The notes below the pieces were generated by a model. The model did no database searches. It was not told the DNA's origin and was given only the letters and a program-made list of their open reading frames with translations. Shown in pieces: positions 19,456-28,008 of a stretch of DNA of 45,187 bases. This DNA comes from Syntrophobacterales bacterium (lineage in GTDB: Bacteria; Desulfobacterota; Desulfobaccia; Desulfobaccales; 0-14-0-80-60-11), in NCBI GenBank assembly GCA_020060385.1, contig JAGVAH010000057.1, forward strand, positions 1 through 45,187, given 5' to 3'. A program made the position numbers and the translations under genes. Numbering within the stretch: position 1 is the stretch's first letter; each line of letters begins with the position of its first letter.

Positions 19456-21330
19456 TCAGAGAAAAAACTTCAGCGCCAAAGCGGTTAACAACAGAGTCAA
19501 GCCCACCAGCAACATCTTCACATAGGTGGACAGCCGGCCGCTGGTCCCATGCCCCAGCCCCCGGGAGAGCACCTCGACGCCGGCCGCCGCGCCCTTCAAC
19601 CCCCGGTCTATCCCCCCTTCATCCGCGCCTTGCCACCAGAAAACGGCCAGCCGGCGGTACGGCCCCACCAGGAGGTATTGATAGAGTTTATCCAGGTAAA
19701 AAGCCTCAAAGAGGAGGGCCTGCCAGCCGGGAGCCCTCCAGGCCGGGCCGGGAGGCCGGTAGAGATAACAGGTGAGGATGATCACGGCCACGATGATCAG
19801 GGCGCTGCCCACGCCCATGCCCAGCTCATAGGCCAGGGGGGCCCCCAGGTCCACCCGGCTCCCCGGCATAGAGGACAGATAAACCCCCAACCATCTCTTT
19901 CCCGGGCCGAAGGGCAGGTTCAGCATGCCGTCTAACAGGGCCAGCAGCGCCAGGGGCCACAAAATATAGGCCATAAAATTGGGCACCGGCTTGATTTCCT
20001 CCGGGGTGCTGCCATCGGGCCGGTCCTGAAAAACCAGGCAAAAGAGGCGAAAGGTATAAAGGGGGGTGATGAAAGCCGCCACCGTCGCCAACACCCAAAA
20101 CACCTTATAGCTGACCCCGGGGCTGATGAAGGTGGCCAGGAGGATGCGGTCCTTGCTGAAAAAGCCGCCGATCATGGGAAAGGCGCTCAAGGCCAGGGCG
20201 CCGATCAAGAAGGGCCAATAGATATGGGGCAGGAGACGGCGCAGGTTGCCCATTTTAAAGATGTCATGCTCCCCGGCCAGGGCCTGAATCACATAGCCCG
20301 CGGTCAGAAAGAGGAGAGACTTGAAAAAGGCATGGGACAGGAGGTGAAACATGCCGCCGATGATATCCGCGGCGCCCACGGCCAGCACCATGTAGCCCAC
20401 CTGGCTGATGGTGGAATAGGCCAGGACCCGCTTGATATCCCGCTGGCCCAAAGCCGCTGCGGCCCCGTAGATGGTGGTGACCGCGCCCACCCCGGCGATG
20501 ATCATCAAGGCCAGGGGCGATTGGCTGACTATGGGAAACATCCGTATCAGGAGGTAGACGCCGGCGGTGACCATAGTGGCCGCGTGAATCAGGGCGGAGA
20601 CCGGGGTGGGTCCGGCCATGGCGTCCGGCAGCCACACCGTCAGGGGTAGTTGCGCGGACTTGCCCATGGCCGCCCACAAAAGCAGCAGGCTCAACAGGGC
20701 AGCCAGACCCGGGCTCAGCATGGTGGCATGGTGGTGGAGGTCACTAAGGGAGAGGCTGTGGAACAGGTAGACCAACAGGGCTAAGGCAATGCCGAAGGCC
20801 ACGTCGCCGATGCGGGTGACCACAAAGGCCTTGCGGCCGGCCGCGGCGTTGGCCGGATCGCTATACCAGAAGCCGATAAGGGCATAGGAGCAGAAACCCA
20901 CCCCTTCCCAGCCCAGATAGAAAAAGAGCAGGTTGTCCGCCAGGGTGATCACCAGCATGGCGAAGACAAAAAGGTTCAGGTAGCAGAAATACCGGGCCCA
21001 GTCCTCATCCTCCCTCATGAAGCCGACGGAGTAAAGGTGGATAATATTGGAGACGAAGGTGACCATCAGGGCCATGAGCGCGGCCAGGGGATTATACAGG
21101 AGACTGAAGGAGACGGAAAAATCCCCCACCGCCAGCCAGTCCAGCAGAGTTACCTGCAGGGTGCCCTGCCCCAGGAGGACAAAGCCGGCCACCGCCATGA
21201 CCAGGGCCCCCAGCACTGCGGCGCAAGCCACCCCCTCCCCCAGCCGCCGGGGTAAACGCCACCCCACCAGGGCATTGAACATCGCCCCGATTAAGGGAAA
21301 AAGCAGCATGAAGGTAAGAATAAGGTCCAC
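19456..21330 (-). CDS. nuoL: NADH-quinone oxidoreductase subunit L
   Basis: This 624-residue subunit is the largest antiporter-like proton pump of complex I. Visible features are YLGWEGVGFCSYALIGFW (glutamate near residue 130), WAAMGKSAQLPLTVWLPDAM with its channel lysine, ALIHAATMVTAGVYLLIRM and RDIKRVLAYSTISQVGYM. The C-terminal part, from about 500, contains FYLDKLYQYLLVGPYRR and a final membrane helix, consistent with the long lateral helix. The GTG at 21330 is chosen because it follows the nuoK stop by one base; an ATG seven codons later is the alternative. Confidence 0.95.
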   Translation of the reverse strand: MDLILTFMLLFPLIGAMFNALVGWRLPRRLGEGVACAAVLGALVMAVAGFVLLGQGTLQVTLLDWLAVGDFSVSFSLLYNPLAALMALMVTFVSNIIHLYSVGFMREDEDWARYFCYLNLFVFAMLVITLADNLLFFYLGWEGVGFCSYALIGFWYSDPANAAAGRKAFVVTRIGDVAFGIALALLVYLFHSLSLSDLHHHATMLSPGLAALLSLLLLWAAMGKSAQLPLTVWLPDAMAGPTPVSALIHAATMVTAGVYLLIRMFPIVSQSPLALMIIAGVGAVTTIYGAAAALGQRDIKRVLAYSTISQVGYMVLAVGAADIIGGMFHLLSHAFFKSLLFLTAGYVIQALAGEHDIFKMGNLRRLLPHIYWPFLIGALALSAFPMIGGFFSKDRILLATFISPGVSYKVFWVLATVAAFITPLYTFRLFCLVFQDRPDGSTPEEIKPVPNFMAYILWPLALLALLDGMLNLPFGPGKRWLGVYLSSMPGSRVDLGAPLAYELGMGVGSALIIVAVIILTCYLYRPPGPAWRAPGWQALLFEAFYLDKLYQYLLVGPYRRLAVFWWQGADEGGIDRGLKGAAAGVEVLSRGLGHGTSGRLSTYVKMLLVGLTLLLTALALKFFL

Positions 21331-21331
21331 G

Positions 21332-21637
21332 TCAGCCCTGCAATTGTTGGTAGTCGTCGGCCTTGACCGAGCCGGTGCGCCGTTGGGCATAGACGATGAG
21401 GGCCAGACCCACCGCCACTTCGGCCGCGGCTACCGCGAAGATAAAGATGACAAAGGCCTGGCCATCCAGATGCCGCCAGCGGAGGGAGGCCGCGATAAAG
21501 GCCAGGGCTGCAGCATTTAACATAATCTCCACGCCGATGAGGATCATGATCAGGCTGCGCCGGGCGGCGGCGCAGGCTGCGCCCATGAGGAAAAGGAGCG
21601 AAGCCAGGATGAGGATGTGACTGTAAGGGGCGATCAT
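21332..21637 (-). CDS. nuoK: NADH-quinone oxidoreductase subunit K
   Basis: This 101-residue membrane subunit has three helices. It carries the conserved glutamates of IMILIGVEIMLNAAALAF (E36 region) and the later FIFAVAAAEVAVGLALIV (E near 72), which line the proton path between the quinone site and the antiporter subunits. The length is typical. It overlaps nuoJ by 4 bp (ATGA) and ends one base before the nuoL GTG, so the three are tightly coupled. Confidence 0.95.
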   Translation of the reverse strand: MIAPYSHILILASLLFLMGAACAAARRSLIMILIGVEIMLNAAALAFIAASLRWRHLDGQAFVIFIFAVAAAEVAVGLALIVYAQRRTGSVKADDYQQLQG

Positions 21638-22149
21638 GGTTTTTCCTCGGGGTTAGTGTCCTTGCGGCCCAGATAAAAGGCCCCCGCCAGGGCCACCAAG
21701 AGCAGGAAGGAGGCGATTTCCACGGCAAACCAGTAGCGGCGGTAGACAAAGAGGCCAAACTCCCGGGGGCTGGCCTGGGCCAGGGGGAGCAGGGTCTGCG
21801 GGGCGGGCCCCTGCCAAATCAAGAATACCATAGTCAACCCGGAGATGGCGCTCAAGGACAGGGCCGGGAACCACTGTTTAAGCCATTGGCCCGCAGATAC
21901 CGGAGTAACGTCGATTTTAAGCATCATGACGATGAAGATGAACAGCACCATGATGGCCCCGGCGTAGATGATGATCTCCAGCAGCGCCAGCAGGGGCGCG
22001 CCCAGGAGATAAAAGAGGGGGGCCAGGCCGAAAAAGGAGACGATCAGATAGATGACCGCGTGCATGGGGTTACGCCGGGTGATGGCCAGGGCGGTGGCCG
22101 CCAGGATGATGATTCCCAGAACGTAGAAAATGACGCCGTAGAATGTCAT
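21634..22149 (-). CDS. nuoJ: NADH-quinone oxidoreductase subunit J
   Basis: This 171-residue membrane subunit has five hydrophobic helices. The family's pi-bulge helix is recognisable in LLEIIIYAGAIMVLFIFIVMML (about residues 56-77), preceded by RRNPMHAVIYLIVSFFGLA. The C-terminal loop before the last helix is variable, as usual. It starts 19 bp after nuoI and overlaps nuoK. Confidence 0.93.
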   Translation of the reverse strand: MTFYGVIFYVLGIIILAATALAITRRNPMHAVIYLIVSFFGLAPLFYLLGAPLLALLEIIIYAGAIMVLFIFIVMMLKIDVTPVSAGQWLKQWFPALSLSAISGLTMVFLIWQGPAPQTLLPLAQASPREFGLFVYRRYWFAVEIASFLLLVALAGAFYLGRKDTNPEEKP

Positions 22150-22168
22150 AGCCGGTTACCTCGCTACC

Positions 22169-22723
22169 TCATGGCAGGTTGCTCCGGCGATTTACCGGCT
22201 TGGCTTCCTGGAGGTGCTCGCCTTTACCCCCCACCGCGGTCACCCCGGCATGGCGGTAAAAATTGTAGTCCCGGTTCTTGCCCCCATGGTCCACCAGGAG
22301 GTCTTCCTTTTCCGCCACCAGGGTCAAGATGTCGTATTGGCAGGTTTCGAAATGCGGAGTCAGTTGGATGGCCAGGGTGGGACAGGCCTCTTCGCATAAG
22401 CCGCAATAGATGCACCTGGCAAAGTTAATGCGAAACCAGGAGGCAAAGCGGCGGCCGTCTTCCCGCTGGCTGGACTGCATGGAGATGCAGCTCACCGGGC
22501 AGACCCCGGAGCAGAGGTAACAGGCCACGCAACGTTCGTCGCCGTCCGGGTCCCGGGTAAGAATGATGCGGGCCCGGGAGCGCTCCGGCAGCGGCCGGTG
22601 GTATTCCGGATAAGCCTCGGTGATGGGCCGCCGGAAGAGGTGGATGAAGGTGGTGGCGAACCCCCGGACCAACTCCCCCAGGCCTTCCCAGGCCGCTGCC
22701 AGAAAATTTCTCCTTGGCTCCAT
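22169..22723 (-). CDS. nuoI: NADH-quinone oxidoreductase subunit I
   Basis: This 184-residue ferredoxin-like peripheral subunit carries clusters N6a and N6b. Two complete 4Fe-4S motifs are visible: CVACYLCSGVCPVSCI near residues 62-77 and CIYCGLCEEACPTLAI near 101-116. The N-terminal helix LVRGFATTFIHLFRRPITEAYP anchors it at the membrane arm. It starts 2 bp after the nuoH stop. A C-terminal extension of about 45 residues goes beyond the core domain. Confidence 0.95.
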   Translation of the reverse strand: MEPRRNFLAAAWEGLGELVRGFATTFIHLFRRPITEAYPEYHRPLPERSRARIILTRDPDGDERCVACYLCSGVCPVSCISMQSSQREDGRRFASWFRINFARCIYCGLCEEACPTLAIQLTPHFETCQYDILTLVAEKEDLLVDHGGKNRDYNFYRHAGVTAVGGKGEHLQEAKPVNRRSNLP

Positions 22724-22725
22724 GT

Positions 22726-23721
22726 TCAGGCCCTCAAAAGGAGCAGAACGGCTCCGGTCACCACGATGTTCAGCAGGGCCAGGGGCACCAGCAGCTTCCA
22801 GCCCAGGTGCATGAGCTGGTCATACCGCAGACGGGGCAGCGTGCCCCGCATCCAGATCATGAAAAACACCACCCCCAGGACCTTGAGGAAGAACCAGACC
22901 AGGGGCGGCAACCAGGGCCCCCGCCAGCCCCCCAGGAAAAAGACGGCCACCAGGGACCCCATGACCACCATGGTCACGTACTCCCCCAGGAAGAAGAGCC
23001 CGAAGCGCATGCCGCTATATTCCGTATGGTACCCGGCCACCAATTCGTTCTCCGCTTCCGGCAGGTCGAAGGGGATCCTCTTGGTCTCCGCCACCGCGCT
23101 CACGAAAAAAATGAGGAAACTGAGAGGCTGCACCAGCAGGAAGGGGTAGCGGCTCTGGGCCGCCACGATCTCCACCAGACTGAAGGAGCCCGCCAGCATG
23201 ACCACCGGCACCAGGGCCAGCCCCAGGGAGAGCTCGTAGCTGATCATCTGGGCCGCCCCCCGGATGCCCCCCAGAAGGGCGTACTTGGAGTTGGAAGACC
23301 AGCCCCCCAATGCCACGCCATAGACGCCGATGGAGGACAGGGCCAGGGCATAGAGCAGGCCCACGTTCAGGTCGGCCACCACCAGGGGGATGCGGCGGCC
23401 GCCGATAACCCAATCCTGACCGAAAGGCACCACCGCGAAGATGAGCAGGGCCGTGGCCGCCACCACCGCCGGGGCCAGGAGGAAAATCAGGCGGTCGGCC
23501 TTTGCCGGCGCCAGATCTTCTTTGGTGAGGAGCTTGACCGCGTCCGCCAGGGGTTGCATGAGACCCAAGGGGCCGGCCCGGTTGGGTCCCAGGCGGATCT
23601 GCAGCCTGGCCAGCAACTTGCGCTCGGCCAACACCAGATAGGCGGCCAGGAGCAATAGGCCCACCAGCACGATGCCGAGTTTCAGCAACAAAATGAGACA
23701 GCCGGTGATCCAGGCGGTCAT
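22726..23721 (-). CDS. nuoH: NADH-quinone oxidoreductase subunit H
   Basis: This 331-residue subunit is the membrane part that forms the quinone chamber. It has about eight helices. Conserved pieces are [39 protein letters not shown] (residues 30-68), [50 protein letters not shown] and the late arginine-rich [18 protein letters not shown]. It overlaps nuoG by 4 bp and precedes nuoI directly. Confidence 0.96.
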   Translation of the reverse strand: MTAWITGCLILLLKLGIVLVGLLLLAAYLVLAERKLLARLQIRLGPNRAGPLGLMQPLADAVKLLTKEDLAPAKADRLIFLLAPAVVAATALLIFAVVPFGQDWVIGGRRIPLVVADLNVGLLYALALSSIGVYGVALGGWSSNSKYALLGGIRGAAQMISYELSLGLALVPVVMLAGSFSLVEIVAAQSRYPFLLVQPLSFLIFFVSAVAETKRIPFDLPEAENELVAGYHTEYSGMRFGLFFLGEYVTMVVMGSLVAVFFLGGWRGPWLPPLVWFFLKVLGVVFFMIWMRGTLPRLRYDQLMHLGWKLLVPLALLNIVVTGAVLLLLRA

Positions 23722-26231
23722 AGCGGCTCCGACAATTTCTTAATGTTCTCTGGAGGCAGCCATACAGGCCCATCCCCCGTTTTTTGCCAATGCAGCCGCC
23801 GATGCCGGGGCATGATGGCTACCCCGGGCGCCATGTTCTGAGCAGTTTGCAGACGCACCGTCACCTCCCCACCCGGCAGAAGCAGGGCCACCTGCTCTCC
23901 CGGGGCCAAGCCCAGGTCCGCCGCCAGATCGGTATGGAGAAGAAGATGTGGCTCTTCCTCCACTTTCTGGAGAGGCGCGGCATAGCTACCCAGTTCTTCC
24001 GTGCCGAAGGTCTGGTCCACCAGCAACAATTCCAACTGCCCGGCCGGGGGCTCCGGCGGTTTTTCTCCAGGTTCCGGGGACCAAGCGGGCTCCTGGGCTT
24101 CTGCGGGCAGGAGGTGCACTCCTTCACCCAGTGCGGATGCCGTTAGAGACGCAAGCTGGGAGAACCCTTCATGTTCCCCGGAGAGGTAGTCCCAGAGGTC
24201 TCCTGCCGTTGGGGGCGCGGGCTCTCCGGACAAGGCCGCAGCCAGGTCCGCCAAAATCCCGGCCCCGGGGCGCGGCTCCCCTCCGGGAATGGCGTCCAGG
24301 AAGGTCCGGGGCGGGTGGCTGCCCTGGCCCACCTGGATGATGGGCGTGCCCCCCTGGTGCAGGGGGACGGCCTGCTGCAGCCTGCCCTCCTGATTGATGA
24401 AATGAGAGAATTCTTTTTCGAACACCGTGGTGGTGGGCAAGAATATCTGGCTCCGGGCCGCGGTGGCCGATGGCAGATAATCCAACCCCACCAGAAGCTC
24501 CAGGTTATCCAGAGCCCGCAGCAGGCGCTCTTGGTCGGGGCACGACCCCAGGGGATCGTTCTCCACCACCACCAGGGCCTTCACCCCGCCCTGTTCCATG
24601 GCCGCCAGAAGATCGACTTCCTCCCTTCCGGCCAGCAGGGCTGCGCCATAGGCGTTAGGGCCCGGCAGCAGATAGAACAAACCGGCCTGGCCTTTGTCTG
24701 CTTGCAGGAGCCGGGCCTGGTCCGCGGCCCGGGCCGGGGTGGTTTCCCGGACCATATCGGTATTGCAGACAATAACAGGGCGCAGGCAGTCTTGCAGTTT
24801 CCGCCCCAGGGCCAGCAGACGCTCCTGCAAAAGGGGGTCTTCCAGGTTAGTGCTGGTCAGGAGGCCGTAAAAGCGCGCCGCGTCCGGCTCCAGCTTTCCC
24901 GTCGCGGCCTCTTCGCTGCGAGCGGCCTGGGACAACAGGTTGAGACACAGGTCGATGTCGCCGGGAGATACCGGGAGATGTTCGTACTCCAGGGGCAGGA
25001 AGACGGGGCGGGGATCGATGACCGCCACGGTGGCGCCCCGGCGCGCGGCCTGGCGCAGGGCCAGGGCCAGCATGGGGGCCTCCTGCACCGGGTCCGCACC
25101 CGCCACCACAATAAAATCCGCGTTTTCCAAATCCCTCAGGGACACGGCCATGCCTGTATCCAGCCGGGCAACCGCGGCCTTGACCCGGCGTGCCAGGGAG
25201 GCCTGGGGGAAAAACTGCGGCCCCCTCCAACCCTGGTCCTGGCAAAGCCACTGCAACATCCCCAGGGTTTCCAGGCTGCTCCGGGTCGAACCCCAAGCGG
25301 CCACGGCCCCGGGACCGTATCTTTCGCGGATTTGCCCCAGCCTCTGGGCCGCAGTCTTCAGGGCCTGGTCCAGAGGCGCTGCCTCTTCTCCCACCCGGGC
25401 CTGGCGGGGGCGGTCGGGGTGATTGGCATAAGCAAAGCCGTATCTGCCCCGGTCGCAGATGAAATAGCCATTCACCGCCCCGTGAAAGCGGGCCTCCACC
25501 CTGATCATTTCCCGATAACGGGCGCTGCCCACCAGGTTGCAGCCCAAAGAGCAATGCAGGCAGAGGGACGGCCCCCGTTGCAAATCCCAGCGCCGCCCCT
25601 TATAGCGGGATGGCTTGTCAGTGAGCACCCCGGTGGGGCAAAGATCGATGATATTGCCGGCAAAGGGGCTTTCCAGGGGGCCGGGGGCAAAACGGCCGAA
25701 GTACATGCGGTTGCCGATCTGCATGGCCCCGTAATCGAAATAGCCTGCGAACTCCTGATAAAAGCGGCGGCAGCGCCAACAGTGAATGCAGCGGTTCATT
25801 TCATGCTGCACGAACTCCCCCAGGTACTGGTCCTCGAAGGTGCGCTTCAAACCCTGGTAGCGCCGCAGCCCGTGCCCCCCGGACACGGTTTCGTCCTGGA
25901 GGAGACACTGCCCCCCTGCGTCGCAGATCGGGCAGTCGTGGGGGTGGTTGAGCATGAGCCACTCGATGACGTAGCGGCGGAACTCCATGGCTTCCGGGTC
26001 GGTGGTGGAAACCACCATGCCGTCCGCGGCCTCCACCATGCAGCTCATCTCCACGCCTTTCACTGGACCTTCCATAAACTTCACCGCGCACATGCGGCAG
26101 GCTCCCAAAGAGCCCAGGGCCGGATGATAGCAAAACCTGGGGATCATAATCCCCAGCTTTTCCGCGGCTTCGATGACCTTGGTCCCCTGGGGGACCGAGA
26201 TCTCCCGCTGGTCGATCCTCAGGGTGGGCAT
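23718..26231 (-). CDS. nuoG: NADH-quinone oxidoreductase subunit G
   Basis: This 837-residue Fe-S subunit has an N-terminal 2Fe-2S ferredoxin domain (C34, then GACRMC), a His/Cys cluster region (HDCPICDAGGQCLLQ), and a double 4Fe-4S region (NRCIHCWRCRRF). A further cluster motif, CLHCSLGCNLVGSA near 223-232, is followed by a molybdopterin-oxidoreductase-type domain without an obvious cofactor site. The last part, from about 740, resembles the molybdopterin dinucleotide-binding fold (DLAADLGLAPGEQVALLLPG). AAGGGAA precedes the ATG. The whole N-terminus is also seen in NADH-dependent formate dehydrogenases and hydrogenases, but the nuo context decides the assignment. Confidence 0.95.
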   Translation of the reverse strand: MPTLRIDQREISVPQGTKVIEAAEKLGIMIPRFCYHPALGSLGACRMCAVKFMEGPVKGVEMSCMVEAADGMVVSTTDPEAMEFRRYVIEWLMLNHPHDCPICDAGGQCLLQDETVSGGHGLRRYQGLKRTFEDQYLGEFVQHEMNRCIHCWRCRRFYQEFAGYFDYGAMQIGNRMYFGRFAPGPLESPFAGNIIDLCPTGVLTDKPSRYKGRRWDLQRGPSLCLHCSLGCNLVGSARYREMIRVEARFHGAVNGYFICDRGRYGFAYANHPDRPRQARVGEEAAPLDQALKTAAQRLGQIRERYGPGAVAAWGSTRSSLETLGMLQWLCQDQGWRGPQFFPQASLARRVKAAVARLDTGMAVSLRDLENADFIVVAGADPVQEAPMLALALRQAARRGATVAVIDPRPVFLPLEYEHLPVSPGDIDLCLNLLSQAARSEEAATGKLEPDAARFYGLLTSTNLEDPLLQERLLALGRKLQDCLRPVIVCNTDMVRETTPARAADQARLLQADKGQAGLFYLLPGPNAYGAALLAGREEVDLLAAMEQGGVKALVVVENDPLGSCPDQERLLRALDNLELLVGLDYLPSATAARSQIFLPTTTVFEKEFSHFINQEGRLQQAVPLHQGGTPIIQVGQGSHPPRTFLDAIPGGEPRPGAGILADLAAALSGEPAPPTAGDLWDYLSGEHEGFSQLASLTASALGEGVHLLPAEAQEPAWSPEPGEKPPEPPAGQLELLLVDQTFGTEELGSYAAPLQKVEEEPHLLLHTDLAADLGLAPGEQVALLLPGGEVTVRLQTAQNMAPGVAIMPRHRRLHWQKTGDGPVWLPPENIKKLSEPL

Positions 26232-26233
26232 GT

Positions 26234-27493
26234 TTACTTCCCTTTAAAGGGACATTGGCGCTGGCTGATGTGTTCCCGAATTTCTGCTTCGAAGTGATGC
26301 AACAGCCCCAATACCGGGGAGGCCGCGCCCGGCGCGAAGGCGCAATAGGCCTTGAACATATGGTGGGCCATCTGCTTCAGCATGGGGATGAATTCTTCTT
26401 TTCCTTCCCCATGCTCCAGGCGCAGGAGCAGGTCCCGGATAAAAGGCAGACCTTCCCGGCAGGGGGTGCAAAAACCGCAGGACTCCCGGGTGAAGTAATC
26501 CAGCAGATTCAACGTGGCCCCCACCAGGCAGGTGTTCTGGTCAAAGACCATGATGGCCCCGGTCCCCAGGCGGTTGCCGGTCTCCTTCAGGGGCTCGAAA
26601 TCCATCTGCACCTGGGAGAATTTCGGGGGCATAAAACTGGTGGACGCGCCCCCGGGCAGGAAGGCCTTCAGCTCACTGCCGGGGGACATGCCCCCGGCCT
26701 CGTCCAGGATTTCGTTAAAGGGGGTGCCCATGGGCATTTCATAACAACCGGGCCGGTTCACCCGGCCGGACACACAAAAGAGTTTGGTACCCGCGCCGTC
26801 TTTGCTGCGGGCCAGACCTTTGAACCAGTCGGGGCCTTTGCGCAAAATGGCGGGCACACAGGCCAGGGTCTCCACGTTGTTGACGATGGTGGGTTTGCCC
26901 CAGAGCCCCGCATCCGTCATGTGGACTTCCTTGTTGGGGTGGGGCCGCCGGCCCATGATGGCGTTCACCTGGGCCGAGGCCTCGCCGCAGATATAGCGCC
27001 CGGCGCTGCGGTGCACCACCAGATCGAAGGAGAAATCGCTGCCTAAGATATTCTCCCCCAGGAACCCGGCCTCCCGGGCCACCCCCAGTTCCCTTTCAAT
27101 GAGCTCTGCGTCCATCTCATAGGAGGGCCGGATAAAGAAGATGCCCTTGGCCGCGGAAATGGCATAGGCCGACAGAATAATCCCCTCCAGCACCAGGTGG
27201 GGATTGACATTCACCAGCACCCGATCCTTAAAGGTGCCGGGTTCCATCTCATCGGTATTGGGAATCAGGTAGCGTGGATGGCCTTTGCCGATGAAGCTCC
27301 ACTTCTTGCCCGCAGGAAAGCCGGCGCCCCCCCGGCCCCGGAGGCCGGAAGCCAGCACCAACTGCCGCAGCTCTTCAGGGGTTCTTTTTCCCACCGCGGC
27401 CATCAGGGCTTCATAACCGCCGCTCTGCCGGTATTCCTCCAAGGACAGGGGACGGTCCGGCTGCCTGTTTAATAGAAGGACTTGCTCTCCCAT
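26234..27493 (-). CDS. nuoF: NADH-quinone oxidoreductase subunit F (NADH/FMN site)
   Basis: This 419-residue subunit binds NADH and FMN. The nucleotide and flavin region GLRGRGGAGFPAGKKWSF is at about 49-66, followed by LIPNTDEMEPGTFKDR and the YICGEASAQVNAIMG segment. The N3 4Fe-4S ligands are SCGFCTPC and the later YCAFAPGA. ATG 27493 begins 4 bp after the nuoE stop; the codons before it belong to nuoE in another frame. Its presence with NuoE and NuoG indicates a complete NADH-oxidising module rather than a ferredoxin- or F420-linked variant. Confidence 0.95.
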   Translation of the reverse strand: MGEQVLLLNRQPDRPLSLEEYRQSGGYEALMAAVGKRTPEELRQLVLASGLRGRGGAGFPAGKKWSFIGKGHPRYLIPNTDEMEPGTFKDRVLVNVNPHLVLEGIILSAYAISAAKGIFFIRPSYEMDAELIERELGVAREAGFLGENILGSDFSFDLVVHRSAGRYICGEASAQVNAIMGRRPHPNKEVHMTDAGLWGKPTIVNNVETLACVPAILRKGPDWFKGLARSKDGAGTKLFCVSGRVNRPGCYEMPMGTPFNEILDEAGGMSPGSELKAFLPGGASTSFMPPKFSQVQMDFEPLKETGNRLGTGAIMVFDQNTCLVGATLNLLDYFTRESCGFCTPCREGLPFIRDLLLRLEHGEGKEEFIPMLKQMAHHMFKAYCAFAPGAASPVLGLLHHFEAEIREHISQRQCPFKGK

Positions 27494-27497
27494 CAGC

Positions 27498-27998
27498 TCA
27501 CCGGCAAATGACCAAATCGCAATATTCCCGGCGCAGTTTCTCCAGGATGGCGTCAATCTTCTCCGGGTTGAGATGGCCGTAAAAAACGCCGTTGATCAGC
27601 ATGGCCGGAGCGTGATCGCAGAAACCGAGACAGGCGCTGGGGAGCACGGTAAACATCCCGTCCGCGCTTACCCCCCCGGCGCAGACCCCCAATTTTTCGC
27701 AGAGATAATCGAACACCGACCCCTCGTGAAACATCCAACACACCACCCCGTCACACACATGAATGACGAATTTGCCCACCGCTTCCCGGTAGATAAAGTC
27801 ATAAAAGGTGGCCAATTCTTCCACCTCTAAGGGGGTCATATCCAGGAGCGCCGCGGCTTCCTCCACCGCCTCGTCACTCATGTAGCCGTAATGTTTTTGC
27901 AGCACGTACATGATGTTGATCACCTGCTCCCGGGGGTGGTCGGCCGCGGCGACTTGTTGTGCCAATTCTGTCTGGAGCTCAGGGGGCAAGGTGGACAT
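27498..27998 (-). CDS. nuoE: NADH-quinone oxidoreductase subunit E
   Basis: This 166-residue thioredoxin-fold subunit has a 2Fe-2S cluster (N1a). Its ligands are seen as HVCDGVVC (near residue 88) and SACLGFCDHAP (near 128), with the usual spacing. The N-terminal helical part (REQVINIMYVLQKHYGYMSDEAVEEAA) is typical. ATG 27998 is used because upstream codons show no homology and belong to the nuoD end region. It lies 10 bp after the nuoBCD stop. Confidence 0.94.
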   Translation of the reverse strand: MSTLPPELQTELAQQVAAADHPREQVINIMYVLQKHYGYMSDEAVEEAAALLDMTPLEVEELATFYDFIYREAVGKFVIHVCDGVVCWMFHEGSVFDYLCEKLGVCAGGVSADGMFTVLPSACLGFCDHAPAMLINGVFYGHLNPEKIDAILEKLRREYCDLVICR

Positions 27999-28008
27999 CA
28001 GCAGCCTC

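Noticed and set aside
18316-19488. 390-codon plus-strand open frame across nuoM
   Set aside because: Antisense to a conserved membrane subunit. The composition (Gln, Glu, Gly, His) reflects reverse-complemented hydrophobic codons.
24171-26297. 708-codon plus-strand open frame across nuoG
   Set aside because: It lies opposite an unmistakable NuoG with all Fe-S motifs. The antisense translation is Gln/Gly/His-rich low complexity typical of shadows.
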